The notes under the pieces: generated by a model
What the model was told of the DNA's origin: nothing
The model's input: the letters and a program-made list of their open reading frames with translations, nothing else
Databases searched by the model: none
Source of the DNA: Microbacterium sp. 4R-513
Lineage (GTDB): Bacteria > Actinomycetota > Actinomycetes > Actinomycetales > Microbacteriaceae
Direction: 5' to 3'
Assembly (NCBI RefSeq): GCF_011046485.1
Contig: NZ_CP049256.1
Location: 1,426,001-1,490,000, forward strand
DNA: 64,000 nt
Shown: piece after piece, positions 38,143-45,875 of the stretch
Layout: each line of letters begins with the position of its first letter
Position numbering within the stretch: the stretch's first letter is position 1
Program-made: the position numbers and the translations under genes

Positions 38143-39147
38143 GTGACCGAGGCTCCCTCCGCCCGCGCCGCGGGCCGCGACGACCGCATCACGCTGCGGT
38201 TCATGACCACCCCGGCCGACACCGCGGCGGGTGGGCGGTCGGTCGCGGCGGGCAGCGTCATGGAGTGGATCGACAAGGCCGGATACGCGTGCGCCGTCGG
38301 CTGGGCCGGCGCCTACTGCGTCACGGCCTACGTCGGCAACGTGCGTCATCGCCGGCCGATCACGCCCGGGAGTCTCATCGAGGTCCAGGCGCGACTCGTG
38401 CACACGGGCCGCACGAGCATGCACGTCGTGGTCACCGTCTCATCGGCCGAGGTCGAGACCCGCGTGTACACGCCGGCGACGACCTGCATCCTGATCTTCG
38501 TCGCCAAGGGCGCCGACGGGCGGCCGACCGAGGTCCCGGCGTGGGAGCCGGCATCCCGTTCCGACCGCAAGCTCGCCGCCGCCGCGCTCGACCGCATCCC
38601 CTCGCGCGCCGAGATCAAGCAGCTGATGCTGGGTGAGGACTACGGCGCACCGACCGAGGCGCCCCTCGTCACGCTGCGCTTCCTCGTGCCGCCCGGTGTC
38701 GTGAACTGGGGCGGCAAGGCGCACGGCGGCACCGTCATGCGGTGGATCGACGAGGCCGCCTACGCGTGCGCCGCCTCGTGGGCGAAGGACGGGGACGGTG
38801 CGAGCGGTGCGGTCGCCGTCTACTCCGGCGGGATCCACTTCTTCGCGCCCGTGCGGATCGGAGACCTCGTCGAGGTCGAGGCGCGCATCGTCTACACGAG
38901 CGCGCACAGCATGCACGTGAGCATCCGGGTCTCGTCCGCCGATCCGCGCACGCCCCATGAGCTGACGCTGACGACGCAGTGCCTGAGCGTCTTCGTCGTG
39001 CCGGGGGAGGACGGAGTGGCCGCACCCGTGCCGCAGTGGACGCCGACGACGGCCGAGGACGTGCAGCTGTGGGAGCACGCGCGCGAGATCATCCGCCTCC
39101 GCGAGGGCATCGCGCCGATCGCCGCATCCCTCACCCTCGAGCCCTGA
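38143..39147 (+). CDS. Double-hotdog acyl-CoA thioesterase
   Basis: The GTG at 38143 gives 334 residues with two hotdog domains (about 18-125 and 170-285), each with the thioesterase pattern GSVMEWIDKAGYACA or GTVMRWIDEAAYACA. The halves form an intramolecular pseudo-dimer, as in BFIT-type acyl-CoA hydrolases. It would release free acids and CoA, perhaps relieving sequestration in aryl-CoA or 3-oxoadipyl-CoA. It sits at the end of the pcaHGBDC run and before pcaIJF. It is not a standard member of the beta-ketoadipate pathway. Confidence 0.85.
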   Translation: MTEAPSARAAGRDDRITLRFMTTPADTAAGGRSVAAGSVMEWIDKAGYACAVGWAGAYCVTAYVGNVRHRRPITPGSLIEVQARLVHTGRTSMHVVVTVSSAEVETRVYTPATTCILIFVAKGADGRPTEVPAWEPASRSDRKLAAAALDRIPSRAEIKQLMLGEDYGAPTEAPLVTLRFLVPPGVVNWGGKAHGGTVMRWIDEAAYACAASWAKDGDGASGAVAVYSGGIHFFAPVRIGDLVEVEARIVYTSAHSMHVSIRVSSADPRTPHELTLTTQCLSVFVVPGEDGVAAPVPQWTPTTAEDVQLWEHAREIIRLREGIAPIAASLTLEP

Positions 39148-39183
39148 CCCCGGACCCCAGCCCGCCCCGGTCCCTGAGCCCTT

Positions 39184-39212
39184 CCGGTCCCTGAGCTTGT
39201 CGAAGGGTCGAA
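39184..39212. repeat. Dispersed repeat family B, inverse copy
   Basis: The segment contains CCTGAGCTTGTCGAAGGG, the reverse complement form of the CCCTCGACAAGCTCGGGG element found at 42951, 44624 and 44679. A partial direct duplication, CCGGTCCCTGAGC, lies just upstream at 39168. It occupies the gap before pcaI and could act as a terminator. Confidence 0.6.
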
Positions 39213-39297
39213 CCCCGACCCATTGGCAACCACTCACCCTCGGTTTCACCCCACTCCCGCCCAACGGGACGGCTCGCGCCGGCTCGCGGCATCCCGA

Positions 39298-39313
39298 GTA
39301 TCGTTGCCGATAC
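39298..39313. promoter_or_regulatory. Palindrome GTATCG-N4-CGATAC upstream of pcaI
   Basis: Perfect 6-base arms lie 40 to 55 bases before the pcaI start, next to a second palindrome. The GATACA at the right arm could also be the -10 hexamer of the pcaIJF promoter. Confidence 0.45.
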
Positions 39314-39317
39314 ACCT

Positions 39318-39335
39318 TGCGAACGTCCGTTCGCA
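39318..39335. promoter_or_regulatory. Perfect palindrome TGCGAACG-TC-CGTTCGCA upstream of pcaI
   Basis: Eight-base perfect arms end 18 bases before the pcaI GTG, just upstream of its AGGAG. IclR-family regulators of pca genes bind palindromes of this size, and three IclR genes are nearby. This is the most likely operator for pcaIJF. Confidence 0.6.
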
Positions 39336-39353
39336 CAGCGAACAGGAGTCTGC

Positions 39354-40157
39354 GTGATCGACAAGACGGTTCCGGATGCCGCGGCCGCCGTCGCCGGCAT
39401 CCCCGACGGGTCGACCGTCATGATCGGCGGCTTCGGCCGAGCCGGCCAGCCGGTCGAGCTCATCGACGCCCTCATCGCGCAAGGCGCGTCGGGCCTCACG
39501 ATCATCAACAACAACGCGGGCAACGGCGACACGGGTCTCGCGGCGCTCCTTGCGAAAGGGCGGGTCCGCAAGATCGTTTGCTCGTTCCCGCGCCAGTCGG
39601 ACTCGTGGGTCTTCGACGGCCTGTACCGCGAGGGGAAGATCGAGCTGGAGCTCGTGCCGCAGGGCAACCTGGCTGAGCGCATCCGCGCCGCCGGCGCGGG
39701 GATCGGCGCGTTCTTCACGCCGACGGGCGTGGGCACGGAGCTCGCCGAGGGCAAGGAGGCCCGCGAGATCGACGGACGGCAGTTCGTGCTCGAGTATCCG
39801 ATCAAGGCGGACTTCGCGCTCGTCAGCGCGCTGAAGGCCGACCGCTGGGGCAACCTCGTGTACCGCGAGACCGCGCGCAACTTCGGTCCGATCATGGCCT
39901 CGGCCGCCACCACGACGATCGTGCAGGTCGACGAGGTCGTGCCGCTCGGATCGCTCGACCCCGAGACCGTCGTCACTCCGGGCATATTCGTCGACCGCGT
40001 CGTGGCCGTCGGCGAGCGTCGGTGGCTCGACGACGGCCGGTTCGTCGGGGGAGTCGACCTCGAGGGCCGGCCGCTCGCCCACGCCGCGGCATCCGTCGCA
40101 ACCGGCGACGACCCCTCGACGAGCTCGAGGATCGACAGCAAGGGAGGCGACCAGTGA
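39354..40157 (+). CDS. pcaI: 3-oxoadipate CoA-transferase alpha subunit
   Basis: The GTG at 39354 has AGGAG five bases upstream. The 267-residue subunit has the CoA-transferase family 1 signature GSTVMIGGFGRAGQPVELI and the later GVGTELAEGKEAREIDG. With PcaJ it moves CoA from succinyl-CoA to 3-oxoadipate. Its stop overlaps the GTG of pcaJ. Confidence 0.94.
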   Translation: MIDKTVPDAAAAVAGIPDGSTVMIGGFGRAGQPVELIDALIAQGASGLTIINNNAGNGDTGLAALLAKGRVRKIVCSFPRQSDSWVFDGLYREGKIELELVPQGNLAERIRAAGAGIGAFFTPTGVGTELAEGKEAREIDGRQFVLEYPIKADFALVSALKADRWGNLVYRETARNFGPIMASAATTTIVQVDEVVPLGSLDPETVVTPGIFVDRVVAVGERRWLDDGRFVGGVDLEGRPLAHAAASVATGDDPSTSSRIDSKGGDQ

Positions 40158-40810
40158 GCGCCCGCATCAGTCGCGAGGAGCTCGCGGCCCGCATCGCCGC
40201 CGACATCGCCGAGGGCTCCTACGTCAACCTCGGCATCGGGGCGCCGACCCTCGTGGCGAACTTCCTGCCGGCCGACCAGGAGATCATCCTGCACACCGAG
40301 AACGGCCTGCTCGGCATGGGACCGGCTCCGGATGCCAAGCACGTCGACCCCGATCTCATCAACGCGGGCAAGCAGGCCGTCACGGCGCTCGAAGGCGCCG
40401 CGTTCTTCCACCACGCCGACTCGTTCGGCATGATGCGGGGCGGGCACCTCGACGTCTGCGTCCTCGGCGCGTTCCAGGTCAGCGAGCGCGGCGACCTCGC
40501 GAACTGGTCCACCGGCGCTCCCGGCGCGATCCCCGCTGTCGGCGGCGCGATGGACCTCGCGATCGGCGCGAAGGCCGTCTACGTCATGACCGACCTCCTC
40601 ACGAAGACCGGCGAGTCGAAGCTCGTCGCCGAGTGCACCTATCCGCTCACGGGCGTCGGCTGCGTGACCCGCGTGTACACCGACCACGCCGTCTTCGACG
40701 TCACGCCGGAGGGCTTCGCCGTGCGCGAGGCCTTCGGCGACAACACCGTGGAATCCCTCGCCGAACTCACCGGACTGCGGCTGACCGCAGCAGAAGGAGA
40801 CCGAGCATGA
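40154..40810 (+). CDS. pcaJ: 3-oxoadipate CoA-transferase beta subunit
   Basis: The 218-residue protein has the catalytic glutamate in LHTENGLLGMGP and the GGAMDLAIGAKAVYVMTD region of CoA-transferase beta chains. It starts at the GTG overlapping pcaI and ends overlapping the pcaF ATG by four bases. Confidence 0.94.
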   Translation: MSARISREELAARIAADIAEGSYVNLGIGAPTLVANFLPADQEIILHTENGLLGMGPAPDAKHVDPDLINAGKQAVTALEGAAFFHHADSFGMMRGGHLDVCVLGAFQVSERGDLANWSTGAPGAIPAVGGAMDLAIGAKAVYVMTDLLTKTGESKLVAECTYPLTGVGCVTRVYTDHAVFDVTPEGFAVREAFGDNTVESLAELTGLRLTAAEGDRA

Positions 40811-41976
40811 CTGCTTCCTACGTGTACGACGCCGTCCGCACGCCGTTCGGGCGCGCCGGCGGCGCCCTCTCCGGTGTCCGCCCGGACGACCTCGCGGCGA
40901 TCGTCATGAAGGCGACGGTCGAGCGCACCGGCCTCGACCCCGCGCGCATCGAGGACGTCATCTTCGGAGACGCGAACCAGGCAGGCGAGGACAACCGCAA
41001 CGTCGCCCGCTTCGGCGCGCTGCTCGCGGGGTTCCCGACGACGGTTCCCGGGGTCACGGTCAACCGCCTCTGCGGCTCGTCGGTCGAGGCCGTCATCCAG
41101 GGCTCGCGGGCGATCGAGGCGGGGGATGCCGACATCATCCTCGCCGGTGGCGTGGAGTCGATGAGCCGGGCACCCTTCGTCGTGGAGAAGTCGGCGAAGC
41201 CGTTCCCCGCCGTCGGAAACCAGACCCTGTGGAACACCTCGATCGGGTGGCGGATGGTCAATCCGAACTTCCCGAAGGAGTGGACGATCACCAACGGCGA
41301 GTCCGCCGAGAAGCTCGCCTCGATCTACGACATCTCGCGCGAGGCGCAGGACGAGTTCGCTCTCCGCAGCCACCGTCTCGCCGGGGAGGCGTGGGCCGCG
41401 GGCGTGTACGACGATGAGATCATCCAGGTGCCCGGCGCCGAGCTGGCCCGCGACGAAGGCATCCGCGACGACACGACGCTCGAGAAGCTGGGGACGTTGC
41501 GCGCGCTGTTCGCGACGGACGGCACCGTCACGGCGGGCAACTCCTCACCGATCAACGACGGCGCGTCGGCCGTTCTGCTCGGCAGGGAAGGGGCGCTGGA
41601 TGCCGAGCCCCTCGCCCGCATCACCGGCCGGGGCGTCTTCGGCAACGACCCGGACGTGTTCGGCGTCGCGCCGGTCGAGGCGGCGAACCGCGCGCTCGCG
41701 CGCGCCGGCCGCACGTGGGCGGACGTTGACTTCGTCGAGCTGAATGAGGCGTTCGCCTCGCAGAGCCTCGCGTGCGTGCACCTGTGGAGCGACCTGGATC
41801 CCGAGAAGGTCAACATCCACGGCGGCGCGATCGCCATCGGCCATCCGCTCGGCGCCTCGGGCGGCCGCATCATCGGCCACGCCGCACATGAGCTCAAGCG
41901 CCGTGGTGGCGGGGTCGCGGTCGCGGCGATCTGCATAGGCGTCGGTCAGGGACTCGCAGTCGTCCTGGAGCGCTGA
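40807..41976 (+). CDS. pcaF: 3-oxoadipyl-CoA thiolase
   Basis: The 389-residue thiolase has the acyl-accepting Cys in VNRLCGSSVEAVI, the catalytic His in GHPLGASGGRI and the C-terminal Cys in AAICIGVGQGLA. It splits 3-oxoadipyl-CoA into succinyl-CoA and acetyl-CoA, ending the pathway. The deletion of about ten residues relative to longer thiolases is normal for PcaF. A large inverted repeat follows. Confidence 0.94.
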   Translation: MTASYVYDAVRTPFGRAGGALSGVRPDDLAAIVMKATVERTGLDPARIEDVIFGDANQAGEDNRNVARFGALLAGFPTTVPGVTVNRLCGSSVEAVIQGSRAIEAGDADIILAGGVESMSRAPFVVEKSAKPFPAVGNQTLWNTSIGWRMVNPNFPKEWTITNGESAEKLASIYDISREAQDEFALRSHRLAGEAWAAGVYDDEIIQVPGAELARDEGIRDDTTLEKLGTLRALFATDGTVTAGNSSPINDGASAVLLGREGALDAEPLARITGRGVFGNDPDVFGVAPVEAANRALARAGRTWADVDFVELNEAFASQSLACVHLWSDLDPEKVNIHGGAIAIGHPLGASGGRIIGHAAHELKRRGGGVAVAAICIGVGQGLAVVLER

Positions 41977-41998
41977 GTCGCATGGGCGGTCCACGGTC

Positions 41999-42028
41999 GT
42001 CCACCGACCTTCGGTCCACCGACCTTCG
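41999..42028. repeat. Tandem 15-base duplication
   Basis: GTCCACCGACCTTCG occurs twice head to tail directly before the family A repeat. It looks like slippage at a repeat boundary and has no evident function. Confidence 0.6.
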
Positions 42029-42145
42029 GTCGTTGAGCGAGCGGAGCGAGACGAAACGCGCCGGATCGGCGAGAAGCAACGGACCGGCGTCGATGCCGGA
42101 GCAGATGCGTTTCGTCTCGTCGCTCCGCTCCTCCCTCAACGACCG
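42027..42145. repeat. Dispersed palindromic repeat, family A copy 2 (probable pcaF terminator)
   Basis: Nested perfect arms are present: outer CGGTCGTTGAG at 42027-42037 with its complement at 42135-42145, and inner CGAGACGAAACGC at 42047-42059 with its complement at 42107-42119. The inner 13-mer is identical to the arms of copy 3 at 53.9 kb. It fills the 187-base gap between pcaF and the IclR gene. Confidence 0.75.
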
Positions 42146-42163
42146 GGCGGGCCGGGCGGCAGC

Positions 42164-42949
42164 ATGAGCGATGCCGAGGCATCCGCCGACTTCGTCCAAT
42201 CCCTGGCGCGGGGGCTGGCGGTCATCCGCGCGTTCGACGGAGACAACGCCGACCTGACCCTCAGCGAGGTCGCGCGGCGCAGCGTGATGCCTCGCGCCGC
42301 GGCCCGGCGGTTCCTCCGAACCCTCGAGACGCTCGCCTACGTGCGCGGCCGCGGCGACGGCACCGGCCGCACCTACGCCCTGACGCCCCGCGTGCTCGAG
42401 CTCGGCTTCAGCTACCTGTCGGCGCTGTCGCTGCCCGAGATCGTGCAGCCGCACCTCGAGCGCCTGTCGCGCGAGGTCGACGAGTCGGTCTCGGCGGCGG
42501 TGCTCGACGGGCCCGACATCGTCTACATCGCCCGCGTCCCGACCCGGCGCATCATGAGCGTGCGCATCACGATCGGGACGCGCTTCCCCGCGTACGCGAC
42601 GAGCCTGGGGCGCGTGCTCCTTGCCGGACTGGAGGAGGATGCCGCGGCTGCCGCGGTTTCGGCATCCGCACCTGAGAAGCTCACCGACCGGACCTTGACC
42701 GATCCGGCGGCGCTTCGACAGGAACTCGCCCGGGTGGGGGAGCAGGGCTGGGCGCTGGTCGACGGAGAGCTCGAGCCGGGCTTGCGGTCAGTCGCCGCGC
42801 CCCTCCACGGGCGGAGCGGTGCCGTCGTGGCGGCACTCAACGTCTCGACCAGCTCGACGCGGGACTCGGTCGAGCACCTCGTCGAGGAGTATGTACCGGC
42901 TCTCCTGCGGACGGCCGGCGCGATCGACGCGGAGTTGCGGCTGGTTTGA
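42164..42949 (+). CDS. IclR family regulator, PcaR/PcaU-like
   Basis: The 261-residue protein starts with the PcaR-type block FVQSLARGLAVIRAFDGDN, followed by a helix-turn-helix (LTLSEVARRSVMPRAAARRFL) and the IclR effector domain with YATSLGRVLLAGL and STSSTRDSVEHLVEEYVP at the end. This subtype controls pca genes in response to beta-ketoadipate or protocatechuate. It is on the same strand as pcaIJF and separated from it by the family A repeat, so it is probably transcribed from its own promoter. Confidence 0.9.
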   Translation: MSDAEASADFVQSLARGLAVIRAFDGDNADLTLSEVARRSVMPRAAARRFLRTLETLAYVRGRGDGTGRTYALTPRVLELGFSYLSALSLPEIVQPHLERLSREVDESVSAAVLDGPDIVYIARVPTRRIMSVRITIGTRFPAYATSLGRVLLAGLEEDAAAAAVSASAPEKLTDRTLTDPAALRQELARVGEQGWALVDGELEPGLRSVAAPLHGRSGAVVAALNVSTSSTRDSVEHLVEEYVPALLRTAGAIDAELRLV

Positions 42950-42950
42950 G

Positions 42951-42980
42951 TTCGACCCCTCGACAAGCTCGGGGACCGGG
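42951..42980. repeat. Dispersed repeat family B, copy
   Basis: TTCGACCCCTCGACAAGCTC followed by GGGGACCGGG starts two bases after the IclR stop. The remaining 150 bases to the DUF222 gene are G-rich and hold nothing recognisable. Confidence 0.65.
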
Positions 42981-43132
42981 TGGCCAGCGGTCGGCGGAGG
43001 AAGCCGGCGACGGGGTCACGGGCCGGGACCGGGCGGCCGCGGGTTGGCGACCGCCGGGCGAGAGATGGGCGGCCGTGGGCCGGCAATCGAAGATGGGCGT
43101 GCGGGCCCGGGCGGTGGGGGCGTCGCGTCTGC

Positions 43133-44536
43133 TCACTGTCGCCGGATGGCGGTCAGGAGCCGAGGCTTCGAGGTCGTGGCAGGGCGCCACTGCCGAGAGG
43201 GATCGAACCAGCTGGGCGCACGGACTTCGGGCACACCGCTGTTCATCCGGATGGACCAGCCGGATCTGTCGAGATAGCGGTGGTGGTACCAGCAGAGCAG
43301 CACTCCGTTGTCGGTGTGGGTCGGCCCGCCGAGGGCGTGGTCGGTCACGTGGTGGATCTCGCACCACGCCGCCGGCACGCCGCAGCCGGGAATGATGCAA
43401 CCGCCGTCGCGAAGCCCGATCGCGCGGCGCTGGTGTCTGTTGAACACGCGCTCCTCGGTGCCGAGCCGGCGGATGCGCCCGCGGTCATCGAGCGCCACGC
43501 GCTGGACGACGCCGGCGCAGCCGACGTGCCGAAGGGCCGCGGCCGAGATCGGGAGGTCGGTCTCGTGTGCGTGTCCTTCACCCGTTCCCGAGCCGAGGTC
43601 TTCCGCGCGCACCGAGACGATGAGCGTCGGCGGGGCTCCGCCGACGAAAGGAAGCTCGCCGCTTGCCGCAGCCACCGTCAAAGCGGTGGCCAACGCGTCG
43701 TGCTGCTTCTGCTGGCGGGTGCGATCGTCCGGCGGCGCTGCGTCATCCCTCTCGGTCGGCTCGGAGAAGCGCACGCGATCAGTCCGAGGCGAGAGGATGC
43801 TGTCGAAGATGCGCTGCAGCTGCGCTGCGACGTCGGGGAGCAGCATCCCGCGAATCGGCACACCCCGCTCCGTGGCTGCGCCGAGTGTCAGCGAGCGGTG
43901 GTGCGTCGTGCGGTTCTCCCGCGGCTCCGCGCCGTCCTGATCGAGGAACAGCGCCCACGTCTGTGCGTGCACCTTGAGGAGATCGGCGGACGCGGGTGGG
44001 GCGCCGTCTGCGGCCTCACCCCGCGCGTGCGCCGCCAGGACCGCGTCGGCGGTGAGGACGTCGTCGCGGTTCGCCCGAGCGCCCATGGCGAGGAGCGGGT
44101 CGGCAGCGCGGAGGAGGCCGTCGACGCCGATCGCGGCATCCATCAGCGCCTCCCGGAGTGGCGGCAGCGCAGGATCGAGCGGCTGACCGGTGGTGACGGA
44201 TGCCTCTTGCCGCACCGCCCGAGCGGCCTTGCGGTAGCCGCTCGCCGACTGGCGGGAGATCCGCGTCACGCGCTCGACGAGCTCGGGTACGTCGTGGCAG
44301 CCGAGTCGTGAGGTCAGCCGCTCGTCTCGCACCGCCGTCCGCGATCGCGCGTCGACCTCACCGACGGACTCGACCATGACGGCGTCGAGTTGTCGCTGGA
44401 CGTGGGCTGCCGCGCGCATCACGGCGATGAGCTCGGTGTCGTCGAGCCCCCTCATGCCGCCTTCGCGGAGCGTCGGCATCACGGCCTCGTCGATGCGCGA
44501 GGCGAGTGCCCGGAGCTCATCGACGATCGGCGTCAT
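43133..44536 (-). CDS. DUF222 / HNH endonuclease domain protein (13E12 repeat family)
   Basis: The 467-residue protein has an N-terminal helical DUF222 domain (about 15-330) and a C-terminal HNH nuclease motif with CIIPGCGVPAAWCEIHH, followed by GGPTHTDNGVLLCWYHHR, which supplies the zinc cysteines and catalytic histidine. The family occurs in many near-identical copies in actinobacterial genomes and behaves like a dispersed accessory element; its function is not established. It interrupts otherwise catabolic gene order between the pca regulator and the FAD monooxygenase, and copies of repeat family B lie on both sides. Confidence 0.9.
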   Translation of the reverse strand: MTPIVDELRALASRIDEAVMPTLREGGMRGLDDTELIAVMRAAAHVQRQLDAVMVESVGEVDARSRTAVRDERLTSRLGCHDVPELVERVTRISRQSASGYRKAARAVRQEASVTTGQPLDPALPPLREALMDAAIGVDGLLRAADPLLAMGARANRDDVLTADAVLAAHARGEAADGAPPASADLLKVHAQTWALFLDQDGAEPRENRTTHHRSLTLGAATERGVPIRGMLLPDVAAQLQRIFDSILSPRTDRVRFSEPTERDDAAPPDDRTRQQKQHDALATALTVAAASGELPFVGGAPPTLIVSVRAEDLGSGTGEGHAHETDLPISAAALRHVGCAGVVQRVALDDRGRIRRLGTEERVFNRHQRRAIGLRDGGCIIPGCGVPAAWCEIHHVTDHALGGPTHTDNGVLLCWYHHRYLDRSGWSIRMNSGVPEVRAPSWFDPSRQWRPATTSKPRLLTAIRRQ

Positions 44537-44623
44537 AGATCAATTCTGCCGAGGGCCACCGACATTCCAGGGGTGGTTTCTGCCAGATCAGGTGATCAAT
44601 TCGCGCTATCGATCGGTTGGAAG

Positions 44624-44653
44624 TTCGACCCCTCGACAAGCTCGGGGGCCGGG
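44624..44653. repeat. Dispersed repeat family B, copy
   Basis: TTCGACCCCTCGACAAGCTC followed by GGGGGCCGGG. It lies between the DUF222 start and the FAD monooxygenase stop and is almost identical to the copy at 42951. Confidence 0.65.
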
Positions 44654-44678
44654 GTGGGGAGCCAGGGATTTGCTGGGT

Positions 44679-44706
44679 CCGACCCCTCGACAAGCTCGGG
44701 GACCGG
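44679..44706. repeat. Dispersed repeat family B, second adjacent copy
   Basis: A further CCCTCGACAAGCTCGGGGACC copy lies 25 bases after the previous one, in the same orientation. The rest of the 198-base gap 44537-44734 shows no gene. Confidence 0.65.
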
Positions 44707-44734
44707 AGGGCGGCCGGGTCGACGGCGGGGCGGG

Positions 44735-45853
44735 TCAGATCGGCTGGGCGAGAGTGCCGAGCGTGCGACCGACGAGGGCTCCGTAGACCGATCTGTCCTC
44801 CGGCGGATGCTGCTCCCACCGCGAGAGCTGCAGCGAGTTCTCGACCACCATCCGCGCGCGCTCGAACCGGCGGGCCATGAACGCCTCGAGCGCCGCATCG
44901 ATACTCGACGCGCGCCCGAGCTCGTCGGCGAGGACGATGCCGTCCTCCACGGCGATGCCGAGGCCGTAGGAGATGTGCGGAGTCGTGGCGTGCGCGGCAT
45001 CCCCGATCAGCACGACGCGACCGCGCACCCACGGATCGTCGACGAGAAGCGCCTTGAGCGCACGCAGCTCGGCGCCCGGTTCGAGGGTCGCCGCGATCTC
45101 GGGCACCCACCCGCCGTACCCCGCCATCGCCGCGCGCATCTCATCGGTGAGATCGCCCCGCCGATGCGCCGGCTCGGTCCGCGCGTCGATGACGACGTAC
45201 GCGTAGAGATGCTCGTCCGAGATGGCGACGAGGCCGACCTTGCTCCCGTGGCCGTGGTACATGAAGTACTCGGTGAGATCGGCCGGGCGCGGTGCGCGGG
45301 CGCGCCAGATCGACTGTCCCGCGTACTCGGGCTCACCCACGTCGGGAAAGGCCAGGTGCCGCACGCGGGAGTTGATGCCGTCCGCCCCGACGACGAGATC
45401 GAAGCGATCGCGGTCGCCGGTGCTGAAGACGACGTCGACGCCCTCGTCATCCCATGCGAGCACGTCGACCGTCGTCGAGAAGCGCAGCCTCGTGTCGGTC
45501 CCGGCGACCGCTCGCCCGAGGATGTCCGCGAGCACACGCCGCGAGATCGCGACCGTCGGCGGAAGCCCCGGCACCAGCGCCGGGGGATTCGCCGTGTCGA
45601 AGACCTGGCCCTCGGCGGTCGCCATGTGCACCGGGCCGTGCGGCCAGCCGTGCGCGACGATCTCTTCCGCGAGGCCGAGGGAGTGCAGCGCCCGAAGGGG
45701 CGAGTTCTGGAGGAGCACCCCGATGCCCGCCGGCGCGAGGTGTTCCTCGAGCTCCGCGATCTCGACGCCGAAGCCGGCACGGGTCAGGGCGAGCGCCGCG
45801 GTGAGGCCGGCGGGGCCGCCCCCGACGACGAGTATGCGCTGTGCCACCGGCAT
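44735..45853 (-). CDS. FAD-dependent aromatic monooxygenase (salicylate hydroxylase-like)
   Basis: The ATG at 45853 has AAGGCAGG upstream and puts the Rossmann motif GGGPAGLTAALALTRAG near residue 12, giving 372 residues; an ATG 15 codons upstream is possible. Other flavin-hydroxylase marks are the DG region VGADGINSRVRHLAF and GDAAHATTPHISYGLGIAVED. Family members hydroxylate phenolic rings with NAD(P)H and O2. The substrate is unknown; candidates are aromatic acids or flavonoid aglycones released by the nearby glycosidases. It follows a LysR gene on the same strand by 22 bases. Confidence 0.87.
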   Translation of the reverse strand: MPVAQRILVVGGGPAGLTAALALTRAGFGVEIAELEEHLAPAGIGVLLQNSPLRALHSLGLAEEIVAHGWPHGPVHMATAEGQVFDTANPPALVPGLPPTVAISRRVLADILGRAVAGTDTRLRFSTTVDVLAWDDEGVDVVFSTGDRDRFDLVVGADGINSRVRHLAFPDVGEPEYAGQSIWRARAPRPADLTEYFMYHGHGSKVGLVAISDEHLYAYVVIDARTEPAHRRGDLTDEMRAAMAGYGGWVPEIAATLEPGAELRALKALLVDDPWVRGRVVLIGDAAHATTPHISYGLGIAVEDGIVLADELGRASSIDAALEAFMARRFERARMVVENSLQLSRWEQHPPEDRSVYGALVGRTLGTLAQPI

Positions 45854-45875
45854 CCTGCCTTCTGATCCTGACGGG

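Noticed and set aside
41999..42145. CRISPR-like or insertion-sequence end interpretation of the repeats after pcaF
   Set aside because: There are only two tandem 15-mers and nested palindromes, with no regular spacers, no transposase and no target duplication visible.
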